Positions 19,049 through 27,096 of a stretch of 53,943 nt of DNA are shown piece after piece. The translations under genes and the position numbers were made by a program. The number at the start of each line of letters is the position of its first letter. Within the stretch, counting starts at the first letter, position 1. The notes under the pieces were generated by a model. That model saw only the letters and a program-made list of their open reading frames with translations. It did not search any database and was not told where the DNA came from. Source of the stretch: Pseudomonadota bacterium (GTDB lineage: Bacteria > Pseudomonadota > Gammaproteobacteria > Pseudomonadales > Pseudomonadaceae); the NCBI GenBank assembly GCA_023388335.1, contig JAEWGL010000040.1, positions 1-53,943 on the forward strand. The letters are read 5' to 3'.

Positions 19049-21310
19049 TTACGCCTCGTGCAGCCGCCACCAGCCGGGGAACATCTGTTGGACGCTGGGC
19101 TCGGCAAAACGCTCGTCGATCAGCAACAGCGTGCCGCGGTCATCATCACCGCGTATGACCCGCCCGGCAGCCTGGATCACCTTGCGGATGCCGGGATACA
19201 GGTAGGTGTAGTCGAACCCGGCGCCGAACAGGCGGCCCATGCGCAGCTTGAGTTGCTCGTTGACAGGGTTGACCTGAGGCAGCCCGAGGGTGGCGACAAA
19301 GGCGCCGATCAGCCGCGTGCCGGGCAGGTCGACCCCTTCGCCGAAGGCCCCGCCCAGCACGGCGAAGCCCACGCCCTGCCCGTCCGCCACGAAGCGCGCG
19401 AGAAACGCCGTGCGCTGCGCCTCGTCCATGCCCCTGCCCTGGCTCCAACTCGGGATCTGTGGGTGACGCTCGGCCAGCAGGCCGGCGACCTGGTCCAGGT
19501 ACTCGAAGCTGCTGAAGAACGCCAGGTAGTTGCCGGGCGCTGCCTGGTACTGCTCGGCGATCAGCTCGACGATTGGCGCCAGCGAGGCCTGGCGCTGGTG
19601 ATAACGGGTCGACACCTGGCTGACGATGCGCACCTGCAGCTGCTCGGCGCGAAACGGCGCGGCGACCTCCAGCCAGGCGGTGTCGTCGGGCATGCCCAGC
19701 AGGTCGGCGTAGAATCGCCGCGGGCTCAAGGTCGCGGAAAACAGAGTGACGCTGCGCGCGGCGCGCATGCGTGGTCCCAGCAGCCGGGCCGGGACCACGT
19801 TGCGCAGGCACAGGGTCGTCAGCCGGCGTTTGCGCGGCCCGTTGCGCGGGCTGATGTCGAAGACGAAATGCTCATCGAACAGCTCGCTGATGCGGCTGAA
19901 CTGCAGGGCCTGGAAATAGAACTGCAGCAGCTGCGGCTCCACCTCGGTCGGCGCCTCGTTGAGACGTTCCTGGATCTGGCCGATGCACTGCTGCAAAGCC
20001 CCGAGAAAGGCTTCGGGCAGTTGTTCGCTGGCCTGGTACGGCGCCAGCTGGTCCTTGTACAGGGCATTCCATTGGCGATTGAGCCGGTCCAGGGCGCTGC
20101 CCAGCCCCACTGGCTTGCTCTGGCGCAGGGCCAGCAGCTGCCCCTGGTCGAGGGTCGCGCTGTACATCTGGCGACCGCGCTCGACCAGGTTATGCGCCTC
20201 GTCCGCGAGCACCGCCACGCGCCACTGGTTGGCCTGGGTCAGGCCGAACAGCAAGGCATGGGCATCGAAGTAGTAGTTGTAGTCAGCGACCAGCACATCC
20301 ACCCAGCGCGCCATTTCCTGGCCCAGGTAGTAAGGACAGACTTGGTGCGCCAGAGCCACCTCGCGCAGGCTGGCCTGGTCGAGCAACGGCCGCTGCATGG
20401 CCGCTTCGCGCGCCGCCGGCAGGCGATCATAGAAGCCCTTGGCCAGCGGGCAAGCCTCACCGTGACAGGCCGTGCCGGGGTACTCGCAGAGCTTGTCGCG
20501 GGCCACCAGCTCCAGGCTGCGCAGGGCGAGCTGCGGGCTGGCATCCATGACCTGGTGCAGGGCGTTCAGGGCCAGGGCGCGGCCAGGGGTCTTGGCGGTG
20601 AGGAAGAACAGTTTGTCCAGTTGCTGGGGCACCATGGCCTTGAGCAATGGGAACAGGGTGCCCAGGGTCTTGCCGATGCCGGTGCTGGCCTGGGCCATCA
20701 GGCAGCGGCCGGTGCTGACCGCTTTGTACAGGGTCTCGGCCAGCTGGCGCTGGCCCTGGCGGAAGCTGGCATAGGGAAAGCCCAGCGCCTGCAGGCCTTG
20801 GTTGCGTTCAGCGAGGCGGCGCTCTTGCGCCTGCGCCCAGGCCAGGAAGACCTGGCACTGGCGCTCGAAGAACTGTTGCAGCGCCACCGCTGTCTGGCGC
20901 TCGCTGAGCAGGGTCTGGCGGTCGCTGTCGACATCCAGATAGACCAGCGCCACCTCGATCTCATCCAACTGCCGTTGCTGACAGAGCAGCCAGGCGTAGA
21001 CCCTGGCCTGGGCCCAGTGCAACTGGCGATGGTTGGCCGGCTGGCGCGCCAGGTCGCCACGGTGGGTCTTGATCTCCTCCAGGCGGTTGCGCGCCGGGTC
21101 GTAGCCATCGGCGCGGCCACGCACGCGCAGGCTGGCGTACTGCCCTTCGAGCGCGACTTCGGCCTCGTAGCCCGGGTCGCGCCGCGCCACCACGCGGCGG
21201 TGACCGCTGATGCCCTCCTGGGCGGTAGGCGACGGCGTGAAGCGCAGGTCCAGGTCGCCAGTCTTCGCGGTGAACTCGCACAGGGCGCGAACCGCAACCG
21301 TATAACTCAT
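19049..21310 (-). CDS. Iron-sulfur DinG/XPD-like helicase with N-terminal RecB-like nuclease domain
   Basis: The 753-residue protein joins two activities. Residues 1-110 look like a PD-(D/E)XK (RecB/Cas4-type) nuclease: D68 in RGRADGYD, E79-I-K81 in LEEIKTH and the QxxxY motif QARVYAW (about 101-105). Residues from about 180 are an SF2 DEAH helicase: ASTGIGKT near 207, ADEAHNLVE near 368, and between them four cysteines (CEYPGTACHGEAC and VCPYY) placed as in XPD/DinG [4Fe-4S] helicases. It should unwind and possibly trim damaged DNA. ATG 21310 overlaps the fan1 stop in ATGA, so translation is coupled and both sit under the LexA box at 22988. The longer frame to 21634 overlaps fan1 and is rejected. 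Confidence 0.87.
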   Translation of the reverse strand: MSYTVAVRALCEFTAKTGDLDLRFTPSPTAQEGISGHRRVVARRDPGYEAEVALEGQYASLRVRGRADGYDPARNRLEEIKTHRGDLARQPANHRQLHWAQARVYAWLLCQQRQLDEIEVALVYLDVDSDRQTLLSERQTAVALQQFFERQCQVFLAWAQAQERRLAERNQGLQALGFPYASFRQGQRQLAETLYKAVSTGRCLMAQASTGIGKTLGTLFPLLKAMVPQQLDKLFFLTAKTPGRALALNALHQVMDASPQLALRSLELVARDKLCEYPGTACHGEACPLAKGFYDRLPAAREAAMQRPLLDQASLREVALAHQVCPYYLGQEMARWVDVLVADYNYYFDAHALLFGLTQANQWRVAVLADEAHNLVERGRQMYSATLDQGQLLALRQSKPVGLGSALDRLNRQWNALYKDQLAPYQASEQLPEAFLGALQQCIGQIQERLNEAPTEVEPQLLQFYFQALQFSRISELFDEHFVFDISPRNGPRKRRLTTLCLRNVVPARLLGPRMRAARSVTLFSATLSPRRFYADLLGMPDDTAWLEVAAPFRAEQLQVRIVSQVSTRYHQRQASLAPIVELIAEQYQAAPGNYLAFFSSFEYLDQVAGLLAERHPQIPSWSQGRGMDEAQRTAFLARFVADGQGVGFAVLGGAFGEGVDLPGTRLIGAFVATLGLPQVNPVNEQLKLRMGRLFGAGFDYTYLYPGIRKVIQAAGRVIRGDDDRGTLLLIDERFAEPSVQQMFPGWWRLHEA

Positions 21311-22959
21311 GCCGCCTGCCCGCCCCAGCGCACGTGCCAGACCTCGACCGGCAGGCCATGGGCATGACAGAAGTCGAGCCAGCGCAGTTGGTTGTCTTGC
21401 AGGCGATCGCCGGGGCCCTTGACCTCGATCATGCGATAGCGCCCTTCCCTCGGCCAGAACTGGATCAGGTCCGGCATGCCGGTGCGGTTGTTCTTTACGT
21501 CCTGCAGCAAGCGCAGGAAACACTGTTTCAGGTGCGCGGCCGGTAGACAGGCCAGCGCCTGCTCGAGCAGTTCTTCGCTGAGCAGCTGCCAGAACACGAA
21601 GGGCGACTGCAGGCCCTGCTTGGCCTCGAAACACTGGCGAATCCGCGCCTGGTAGCCGCCGTCGTCAAGCTGCCCAAGGCACGCCTCGAACAGCTCGGTA
21701 CGGCGCGCCATGAACCCCGGGTCGTGCAGGTCCTGCGGCGCGGCCTGAAACGGATTGAAGAAGGCCCCCGGCACCGGCGCGAACACCGCCTCCCAGCACA
21801 GCAACCCGAACAGGCTGTTGAACAGGGTGTTCTCCACGTAGTGCACCGGCCCGTCCTCCTGCTCCAGGTGCAGCCGCACCGCGTACTCGACGCCCATCAG
21901 GGCCTGCTCGCGGGGCAGTTCCAGCTCCACCAGCTTGACGGTCGAGGTGCGCTTGCGCGGTTGCGCCGGCCCGCCGAGCTTGCGGCGCAGGCGCGGCAGC
22001 ATGCGCTCGAGCGCCTGCACCTCAAGGGCGTTGGCCGGCGCCGCGGCCACCTCGTTGGCCTGCGCCAGCGCGCGCGCCCATTGCTCGCTGCGCTCGAACA
22101 CCCGCACCTGGCGGATGCGCGCCTGGGGATGGGTGCAATCGGCATACACCGCCAGCGCCAGCTCCCAGTCGCCCAGTCGTTCGCATTGCTGCCCGAGCTG
22201 GAACAACAACCGCGAGCGGCGTCGCACCAGCCATGGATTGTCGCTGTGCAGCCCTTCCAGCGCGCCTAGCACCCGCGCGGGCGGCTCGCCCTGCTCCAGC
22301 CGCTCGGCACAGGCATGCAGGGCCATGGCCAGCTCCACCTCGGCGCGCTGACGCAGGGCCCGGGAGTTGGCGCTGAAGGGCACCTGTTCGTAGCGCAGCA
22401 GGCCCAGGTCAGCGAGCACGAACTCGGACCAGTCCTGGTACAGGTTACCGAAGAACAGCAGGCGTAGACGGTCGCACAGTGCCTGCAGACGCCATTCGAC
22501 AATCAGGTCGGGGCAAGCCGGGAACCACTCGGCCAGAGGCCTGGCCGGCAGGGCCAAGGGTTGCAACTGGGCCAGCAGGGCAGACTTGGCTGCGCGCGGC
22601 TGGCTCAGTTGGGCGGCAAAACATTCAGCGAGTTCCTCCTTGCGCAGCAAGGCGAACAACTGCTCCAGGGTCAGCTCGGCGTCAGTGCCGACCCATTGGT
22701 GCCGCAGTAGCGGCTGCAAGGCCTGCAGCGTGCAGCCGATTTCCGCATAATCCAGCTTGCTGGCCCGGAACAGCTGGCCCTTTCGCATCACCATGCGCAC
22801 CAGCAAGCCCCGCGACGCTTGCGGCAGCTGGCCGAATGCCCGGATGAAGGCCTGCTCCTCAGCCTGCAGCAGGTCGGCATAACGCAACGCGACCCACTCG
22901 AGTACCTGTTGGAAGTTGTGCAGGTAATAGAATGGGTCTTCAACGGAGTGGGCGATCAC
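21307..22959 (-). CDS. fan1: FAN1-type structure-specific DNA nuclease (VRR-NUC domain)
   Basis: The 550-residue protein is close in length and layout to the P. aeruginosa FAN1 homologue. The C-terminal VRR-NUC domain shows D497 in TGMPDLIQFW, E512 and K514 in YRMIEVKGPGD, and conserved glutamines (LQDNQLRW), the metal-dependent PD-(D/E)XK centre. The N-terminal two thirds are helical, matching the SAP-like and TPR parts. FAN1 enzymes cut 5' flaps and help repair interstrand crosslinks. The start is GTG 22959: a TGA lies two codons upstream in frame, so no longer form is possible. The ribosome site is weak. A perfect LexA box lies 28 bases upstream. It is the first gene of an operon with the nuclease-helicase. 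Confidence 0.92.
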   Translation of the reverse strand: MIAHSVEDPFYYLHNFQQVLEWVALRYADLLQAEEQAFIRAFGQLPQASRGLLVRMVMRKGQLFRASKLDYAEIGCTLQALQPLLRHQWVGTDAELTLEQLFALLRKEELAECFAAQLSQPRAAKSALLAQLQPLALPARPLAEWFPACPDLIVEWRLQALCDRLRLLFFGNLYQDWSEFVLADLGLLRYEQVPFSANSRALRQRAEVELAMALHACAERLEQGEPPARVLGALEGLHSDNPWLVRRRSRLLFQLGQQCERLGDWELALAVYADCTHPQARIRQVRVFERSEQWARALAQANEVAAAPANALEVQALERMLPRLRRKLGGPAQPRKRTSTVKLVELELPREQALMGVEYAVRLHLEQEDGPVHYVENTLFNSLFGLLCWEAVFAPVPGAFFNPFQAAPQDLHDPGFMARRTELFEACLGQLDDGGYQARIRQCFEAKQGLQSPFVFWQLLSEELLEQALACLPAAHLKQCFLRLLQDVKNNRTGMPDLIQFWPREGRYRMIEVKGPGDRLQDNQLRWLDFCHAHGLPVEVWHVRWGGQAA

Positions 22960-22987
22960 AGGTCAGGGTCGGCGCAACGGACGGACA

Positions 22988-23003
22988 CTGTTTATACATA
23001 CAG
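22988..23003 (-). promoter_or_regulatory. LexA (SOS) box over the fan1 promoter
   Basis: CTGTTTATACATACAG fits CTGT-N8-ACAG exactly, with an A/T-rich centre. It covers the candidate -10 of fan1 (TATAAA, 22996-22991 on the minus strand); the matching -35 is TTGCCA at 23020-23015 with an 18-base spacer. The operon should therefore be repressed by LexA and induced by DNA damage. Confidence 0.85.
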
Positions 23004-23037
23004 ACCTGCTGCCCTGGCAAGCGGCTCGGATCAGCGG

Positions 23038-24408
23038 TCATCGGCGCAGATCGATGTCTCGTCGGGCCAGCCTCGTCAACAATCCATGGCCAGTCTCCAG
23101 CCGGTGACGGTAGAGACGCTGCAGCTGCGTCAGGTCCAGACCACTGGTCGTGACCAGCCAGCGCTCTACCGCCTGGGGACATGCCTTGCCCTGCAAGGCC
23201 CGGTGCAGATAGGGCAAGGCAACCAACATCGCTGGGTGGCAGCGGCGCAGGAAGTAGTCCAGGTGCTGACCGCGCCCGATGAAGGGTGCATACAGCATGC
23301 AGACCAACTGCTGCTCGCCAAGGCCATAGTCACGCGCTACCAGCGCCATGGCGTCACAGCGCACCTGCTCCATGGCAGGCCAGCGACGCTTGCCCGTGCC
23401 CGCCACCGGCTGACGGGCGAAGGCTTCAAGACCCTGCTCGTAACCGTCCCGGGTGACATATTGCCCATAGAGGCCCTGCAAGTGGGCCGGTAGCAGCGGG
23501 TCGAGCGAAGCCGCCAAGGGTGAAACGAAATACGGTCTGTCGTCACGGTGCCCAAGCATCTCTTCCAGCCGCGCTGGTGCCTTGAGGTCGTTGAGCAGCT
23601 CATCGATGGCAATGACCTGCAGCGGCGCTGCCGACACGTCGCAGTGGCGCACCCAGGCAGGGCCGGCTTCGTCCATGCGCAACTGCTGGCCCAGACTTTG
23701 ATGCAGGTGGCTCAGGCCTTGGGCGAGGGTGCGCGCGCACGCTTGCAGCGGCTGCTCTGTGGCCTGGCCCGCGCTGCGCAGGCACCGCCTGGCCCAGGCC
23801 AGGTAGCGCTGGCGCTGGCGGGCCGGCACGGCGCAGACCAAGGCGTTGGCACCGCCGTTCCAGTCCAGCACCTGGCAATAAGCATCCGCCAACGCCAACT
23901 GCTGCCGGCTGCCTACCAGGTAGCTTGGGCGGGCGCCAGTGAGGTGGCCAAAAAGCAACAGCGCCTCGCGCTCCTGCTCAAGGATGGGCTGCGTGCGCCG
24001 GGCATCGAATGCCAGCACCTGCCCTGCCTCGATCATCAGCAGTTCGACGCGCGGATCGTCATGCAGGAACAGCGCACTGAACCGCCGTTCGCAATTGTCC
24101 AGCGCCTGGCCGCCAAACCCACCCACGCGGGCCACCGCCACGCGCAGGGTGAAGGTGCCCTGCGAACGGTTGGCGATGGTCAACTGCGCCGCCCGTAAAC
24201 AGGCCAACGCATGGGCGCTGCGCCGGTCACCGCCGTCCAGGAGCAGCACAGTGAAATCCCCGATATGCGCAAGACCTCCGGCCGCCACCACCAGGCGCTG
24301 GACCAACAGCTGCAACGACGCCCGCTGCACCTGCGACATATGCTCGAGCAAGCGTTGCAAGACTTGTTGGTAGACATACTGCATGGCTTGATCGTGGACT
24401 TGGCTCAT
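23038..24408 (-). CDS. Conserved protein of unknown function, 456 residues
   Basis: I do not recognise this protein. Codon use and amino-acid balance are those of a real host gene, and ATG 24408 has GAGG at a 7-base spacing. The N-terminal third contains alternating hydrophobic strands (FTVLLLDGGD, LRVAVARVGGFG, FSALFLHDDPRVELLMIEAG), and the C-terminal half is helical and rich in Leu, Arg and Gln. There is no signal peptide, membrane segment or catalytic motif I can name. It ends 78 bases before fan1, but the LexA-controlled promoter lies in that gap, so it is probably a separate unit. A link to DNA repair is suggested only by position. Confidence 0.7.
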   Translation of the reverse strand: MSQVHDQAMQYVYQQVLQRLLEHMSQVQRASLQLLVQRLVVAAGGLAHIGDFTVLLLDGGDRRSAHALACLRAAQLTIANRSQGTFTLRVAVARVGGFGGQALDNCERRFSALFLHDDPRVELLMIEAGQVLAFDARRTQPILEQEREALLLFGHLTGARPSYLVGSRQQLALADAYCQVLDWNGGANALVCAVPARQRQRYLAWARRCLRSAGQATEQPLQACARTLAQGLSHLHQSLGQQLRMDEAGPAWVRHCDVSAAPLQVIAIDELLNDLKAPARLEEMLGHRDDRPYFVSPLAASLDPLLPAHLQGLYGQYVTRDGYEQGLEAFARQPVAGTGKRRWPAMEQVRCDAMALVARDYGLGEQQLVCMLYAPFIGRGQHLDYFLRRCHPAMLVALPYLHRALQGKACPQAVERWLVTTSGLDLTQLQRLYRHRLETGHGLLTRLARRDIDLRR

Positions 24409-24692
24409 GGCATCACCTCATGACGATGGATAGGGCACCAGACTGCCGCACGTCCCATCGTTGGCGTCAGGGAGGTGAAGTCCTCGAATGCCACCGTCGA
24501 AGAAATGCGCAGCAACCGTCAGTCTTTTTACTGCCGGCTGGGCATAAAGGATGCTGGACGGATTATCCGTATGAGGGGTGTAGGACGGTTCTGAAGCATG
24601 AGTAAGAAAGATCTAAAAAGCTTTTTTGGGGATTGGCGGGAAGCTACGGGGGGATTGCATGAGGGCGGCTTTGTCGTACTTTCTGTGGCCAT
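24409..24692. other. Non-coding gap upstream of the 456-residue gene
   Basis: About 280 bases with no convincing gene. It must hold the promoter for the gene starting at 24408. A short plus-strand ATG at 24598 has no family resemblance and reads on through the terminator into the antisense of the next gene. Confidence 0.4.
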
Positions 24693-24718
24693 AAAAAAAC
24701 CCGAGGCGAGCTCGGGCT
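24693..24718 (-). terminator. Rho-independent terminator of the oxidoreductase gene
   Basis: On the minus strand CCCGAG-loop-CTCGGG (24716-24700) is followed by a run of seven T (24699-24693). It lies 24 bases after the stop of the minus-strand oxidoreductase, a textbook intrinsic terminator. Confidence 0.9.
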
Positions 24719-24741
24719 TTATCAGCTTTAGCAATGGGAAC

Positions 24742-25767
24742 TCAATCTACCCCGCCCAACGCCAGCACTACCCGTCCACCGCACGGGCATTCATCCATAT
24801 AACGATGCGCCGCGACCACCTGCTCGAATGGATAGACCTTGATGATCTGCGGGGTCAGCAGCTTGTCGGCGGTGAACTGGTTGATATCGCGCAGCGCGCG
24901 TTGCAGGGCTACCTGATCCTGGCTGATCCCCAGTTCTGGCTTGCCGGTAAAGTTGCTCACGCAGTGGACGAAGAACTGGATGTTCTTCTGGAACGCGGCG
25001 CAGGCCGGAAACGGCGTCTGGTTGCCGCCCTGCAGGCCATACAGGACCAGGCTGCCACGTGGTGCCAGGACATCACCCAGCAGCGACATCTGCGGGCCAC
25101 CCATGCCGTCGAGGACCATGTCGACGCCACGGCCATCGGTATACTTGTTGACCTGCATGACCAGGTCCTGCTCTTCGGTGACGATCACCCTGTCGGCGCC
25201 CAGCCCCAACAGGTAGTCACGCTGCTCCGGTTCCTTGGTGGCGGCGAATACCTTCAGCCCCAGGGCCTTGCCCAGTTGCACGAAGGCAGGCCCTGCGCAA
25301 TGGCTGGCGTCGGTCACCAGCGCGCTCTGCCCGGCCTTGGCGCGGGCCAGGTCGACGTAGGCGAAATAGGCGATCAGCAGCGGCGTGTAGTGCACGCTGG
25401 CCTCGATCGCGGTGAGGTGTTCGGGATAGCGGGTCAGGGCCGCGCGCGGCAGCACGATGACCTCGCCGTAGACCGGATGATCGTTGGCACTGGTGGCTGG
25501 GAAGCTGGCGACCCGATCGCCCACGACCAAGTCATCGACGCCCTCGCCCACCGCCGTCACCACCCCGGCCATCTCGTGACCAATGCCAGCGGGCAAGCGC
25601 GCCTGGGACGGCGCCAGGTTCTGCCGCCAGAGCACGTCGTACCAGCTGACGCCGATTGCCTCGACGCGGATCTGCACCTCGCCCGCAGCAGGTGACGGCT
25701 CGGCCTGCTCTTCGCACTTGAGCACATCGGCCGCGCCGAACTTGTGGAAACGGATCATGCGGGACAT
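24742..25767 (-). CDS. Zinc-free MDR-superfamily oxidoreductase (quinone reductase-like)
   Basis: The 341-residue protein belongs to the medium-chain dehydrogenase/reductase superfamily. It opens with the family's N-terminal GroES-like block (RFHKFGAADVLKCEE, GEVQIRVEAIGVSWYD), then GIGHEMAGVVTAVGEGVDDLVVGDRVA, and a Rossmann region from about residue 150 (ALVTDASHCAGPAFVQLGKALGLKVFAATKE; GLGADRVIVTEE). The structural-zinc cysteine cluster is absent, which points to NADPH:quinone or enone reductases rather than true alcohol dehydrogenases; the substrate is unknown. ATG 25767 has GAGG at a 6-base spacing. It is divergent from the LysR gene at 25972, so that regulator may control it. A strong terminator follows. 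Confidence 0.88.
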   Translation of the reverse strand: MSRMIRFHKFGAADVLKCEEQAEPSPAAGEVQIRVEAIGVSWYDVLWRQNLAPSQARLPAGIGHEMAGVVTAVGEGVDDLVVGDRVASFPATSANDHPVYGEVIVLPRAALTRYPEHLTAIEASVHYTPLLIAYFAYVDLARAKAGQSALVTDASHCAGPAFVQLGKALGLKVFAATKEPEQRDYLLGLGADRVIVTEEQDLVMQVNKYTDGRGVDMVLDGMGGPQMSLLGDVLAPRGSLVLYGLQGGNQTPFPACAAFQKNIQFFVHCVSNFTGKPELGISQDQVALQRALRDINQFTADKLLTPQIIKVYPFEQVVAAHRYMDECPCGGRVVLALGGVD

Positions 25768-25971
25768 CGCAAACCTCGCCTTGTGAACCTCTAATACCAC
25801 GGACTTTATCCGGACTTTGATCGTTAGACCATCAGCGGCTATTAATAGTCGACATGCTTATCATCGATTGAGCTCCATGCATTTATCCGCATCGGCACCC
25901 ACAAAGCAATGCAGGGTAGCAGCCTTTGCCTTTAAGATTCACCCCTGCCCCACGGATTGCGAAGAGCGCCG

Positions 25972-26886
25972 ATGAACCGTAACGACCTGCGTCGCGTCGA
26001 CCTGAACCTGCTGATCGTCTTCGAGACACTCATGCATGAGCGTAGCGTGACGCGCGCCGCCGAGAAGCTTTTTCTCGGCCAGCCGGCCATCAGCGCCGCG
26101 CTGTCGCGCCTGCGCAGCCTGTTCGACGATCCGCTGTTCGTGCGCACCGGCCGCAGCATGGAGCCATCGGCCCGGGCCCTAGAGATCTTCGCGCTACTCT
26201 CGCCGGCGCTGGACTCGATATCCACCGCCGTCAGCCGCGCCGCCGAGTTCGATCCGGCGACCAGCACCGCAGTGTTTCGCATCGGCCTGTCCGACGATGC
26301 CGAATTCGCCCTGCTGCCTCAGTTGCTCAAGCGCGTTCGCGCCGAGGCGCCGGGGATCGTTCTGGTGGTGCGCCGGGTCAACTACCTGCTCATGCCAGCC
26401 CTGCTGTCTTCGGGCGAAATCTCCGTGGGCGTGAGCTACACCAGCGAACTGCCGGCCAACGCCAAGCGCAAGGTGCTGCGGCGCAGCAAGCCCAAGCTGC
26501 TGCGCGCCGACAGCATGCCCGGCAGCATCAGCCTGAACGACTTCTGTGCCCGTCCGCATGCGCTGGTGTCCTTCGCCGGCGACCTCAGCGGCTTCATCGA
26601 CGAAGCGCTGGACGAAGTCGGCTGCAAGCGCCATGTGGTACTAGCGGTGCCACAATTCAATGGACTGGGCAGCCTGTTGGCCGGTACTGACATCATTGCC
26701 ACCGTACCCGACTACACCGCCGACGTGCTCACCGCCGCCGGCGGCCTGCGCGCCGACGACCTGCCCCTGGACGTGCGCAGCTTCGAGCTGCACATGGCTT
26801 GGCGGGGTGCGCAGGACAACGACCCGGCCGAGCGCTGGTTGCGTTCGCGGATACAGATGTTCTTCGGCGACCCTGAGAGTCTCTAA
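25972..26886 (+). CDS. LysR-family transcriptional regulator; its 3' end is the island attachment site
   Basis: The 304-residue protein has an N-terminal winged helix-turn-helix (DLNLLIVFETLMHERSVTRAAEKLFLGQPAISAALSRLRS, written here in parts: helix 2 SVTRAAEKL, recognition helix QPAISAALSRLR) and a periplasmic-binding-like effector domain from about residue 95. ATG 25972 is preceded by GAAGAG; the frame is open 15 bases further up but without a better ribosome site. It is divergent from the MDR oxidoreductase across about 200 bases, the usual LysR-target layout. The last codons (MFFGDPESL, stop TAA) are duplicated at 39485-39514, where they read MFFGDPDSL, stop TAG: a genomic island appears to have inserted here and rebuilt the gene end. 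Confidence 0.92.
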   Translation: MNRNDLRRVDLNLLIVFETLMHERSVTRAAEKLFLGQPAISAALSRLRSLFDDPLFVRTGRSMEPSARALEIFALLSPALDSISTAVSRAAEFDPATSTAVFRIGLSDDAEFALLPQLLKRVRAEAPGIVLVVRRVNYLLMPALLSSGEISVGVSYTSELPANAKRKVLRRSKPKLLRADSMPGSISLNDFCARPHALVSFAGDLSGFIDEALDEVGCKRHVVLAVPQFNGLGSLLAGTDIIATVPDYTADVLTAAGGLRADDLPLDVRSFELHMAWRGAQDNDPAERWLRSRIQMFFGDPESL

Positions 26887-26887
26887 G
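26855..26887 (+). repeat. Left attachment repeat (attL) in the 3' end of lysR
   Basis: These 33 bases match 39483-39515 with 3 mismatches; the first 22 are identical. The repeat spans the last ten codons or so of the LysR gene. Sequence left of it is GC-rich host; to the right base composition drops. Confidence 0.75.
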
Positions 26888-27096
26888 CATCGGCAAGCGG
26901 GCTGTTTATCTGATCATTTCTGCCTTTTCCTAGGCCATGGAGATCCATGCACTTCCAGTGGATTGCCACGCTCGGGGGCATATCTGAGAACATGTTTGGG
27001 ATGGTTTGAAAAGGATGCCCCCAGCCGGTGTTAGGCTTGGGGCCTGTTGCTACAAGCCCTGCTGCATCTCACCTATTCAAGACTAGGCTCTGACAA

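Noticed and set aside
19049..21634. Longer start for the nuclease-helicase at 21634
   Set aside because: The extra 108 residues run inside fan1 in another frame and look random; ATG 21310 gives an ATGA overlap and the nuclease domain begins right after it.
24598..25695. 365-codon plus-strand frame starting MSKKDLKSFF
   Set aside because: It reads through the minus-strand terminator and then antisense to the MDR oxidoreductase; no ribosome site and no family resemblance.
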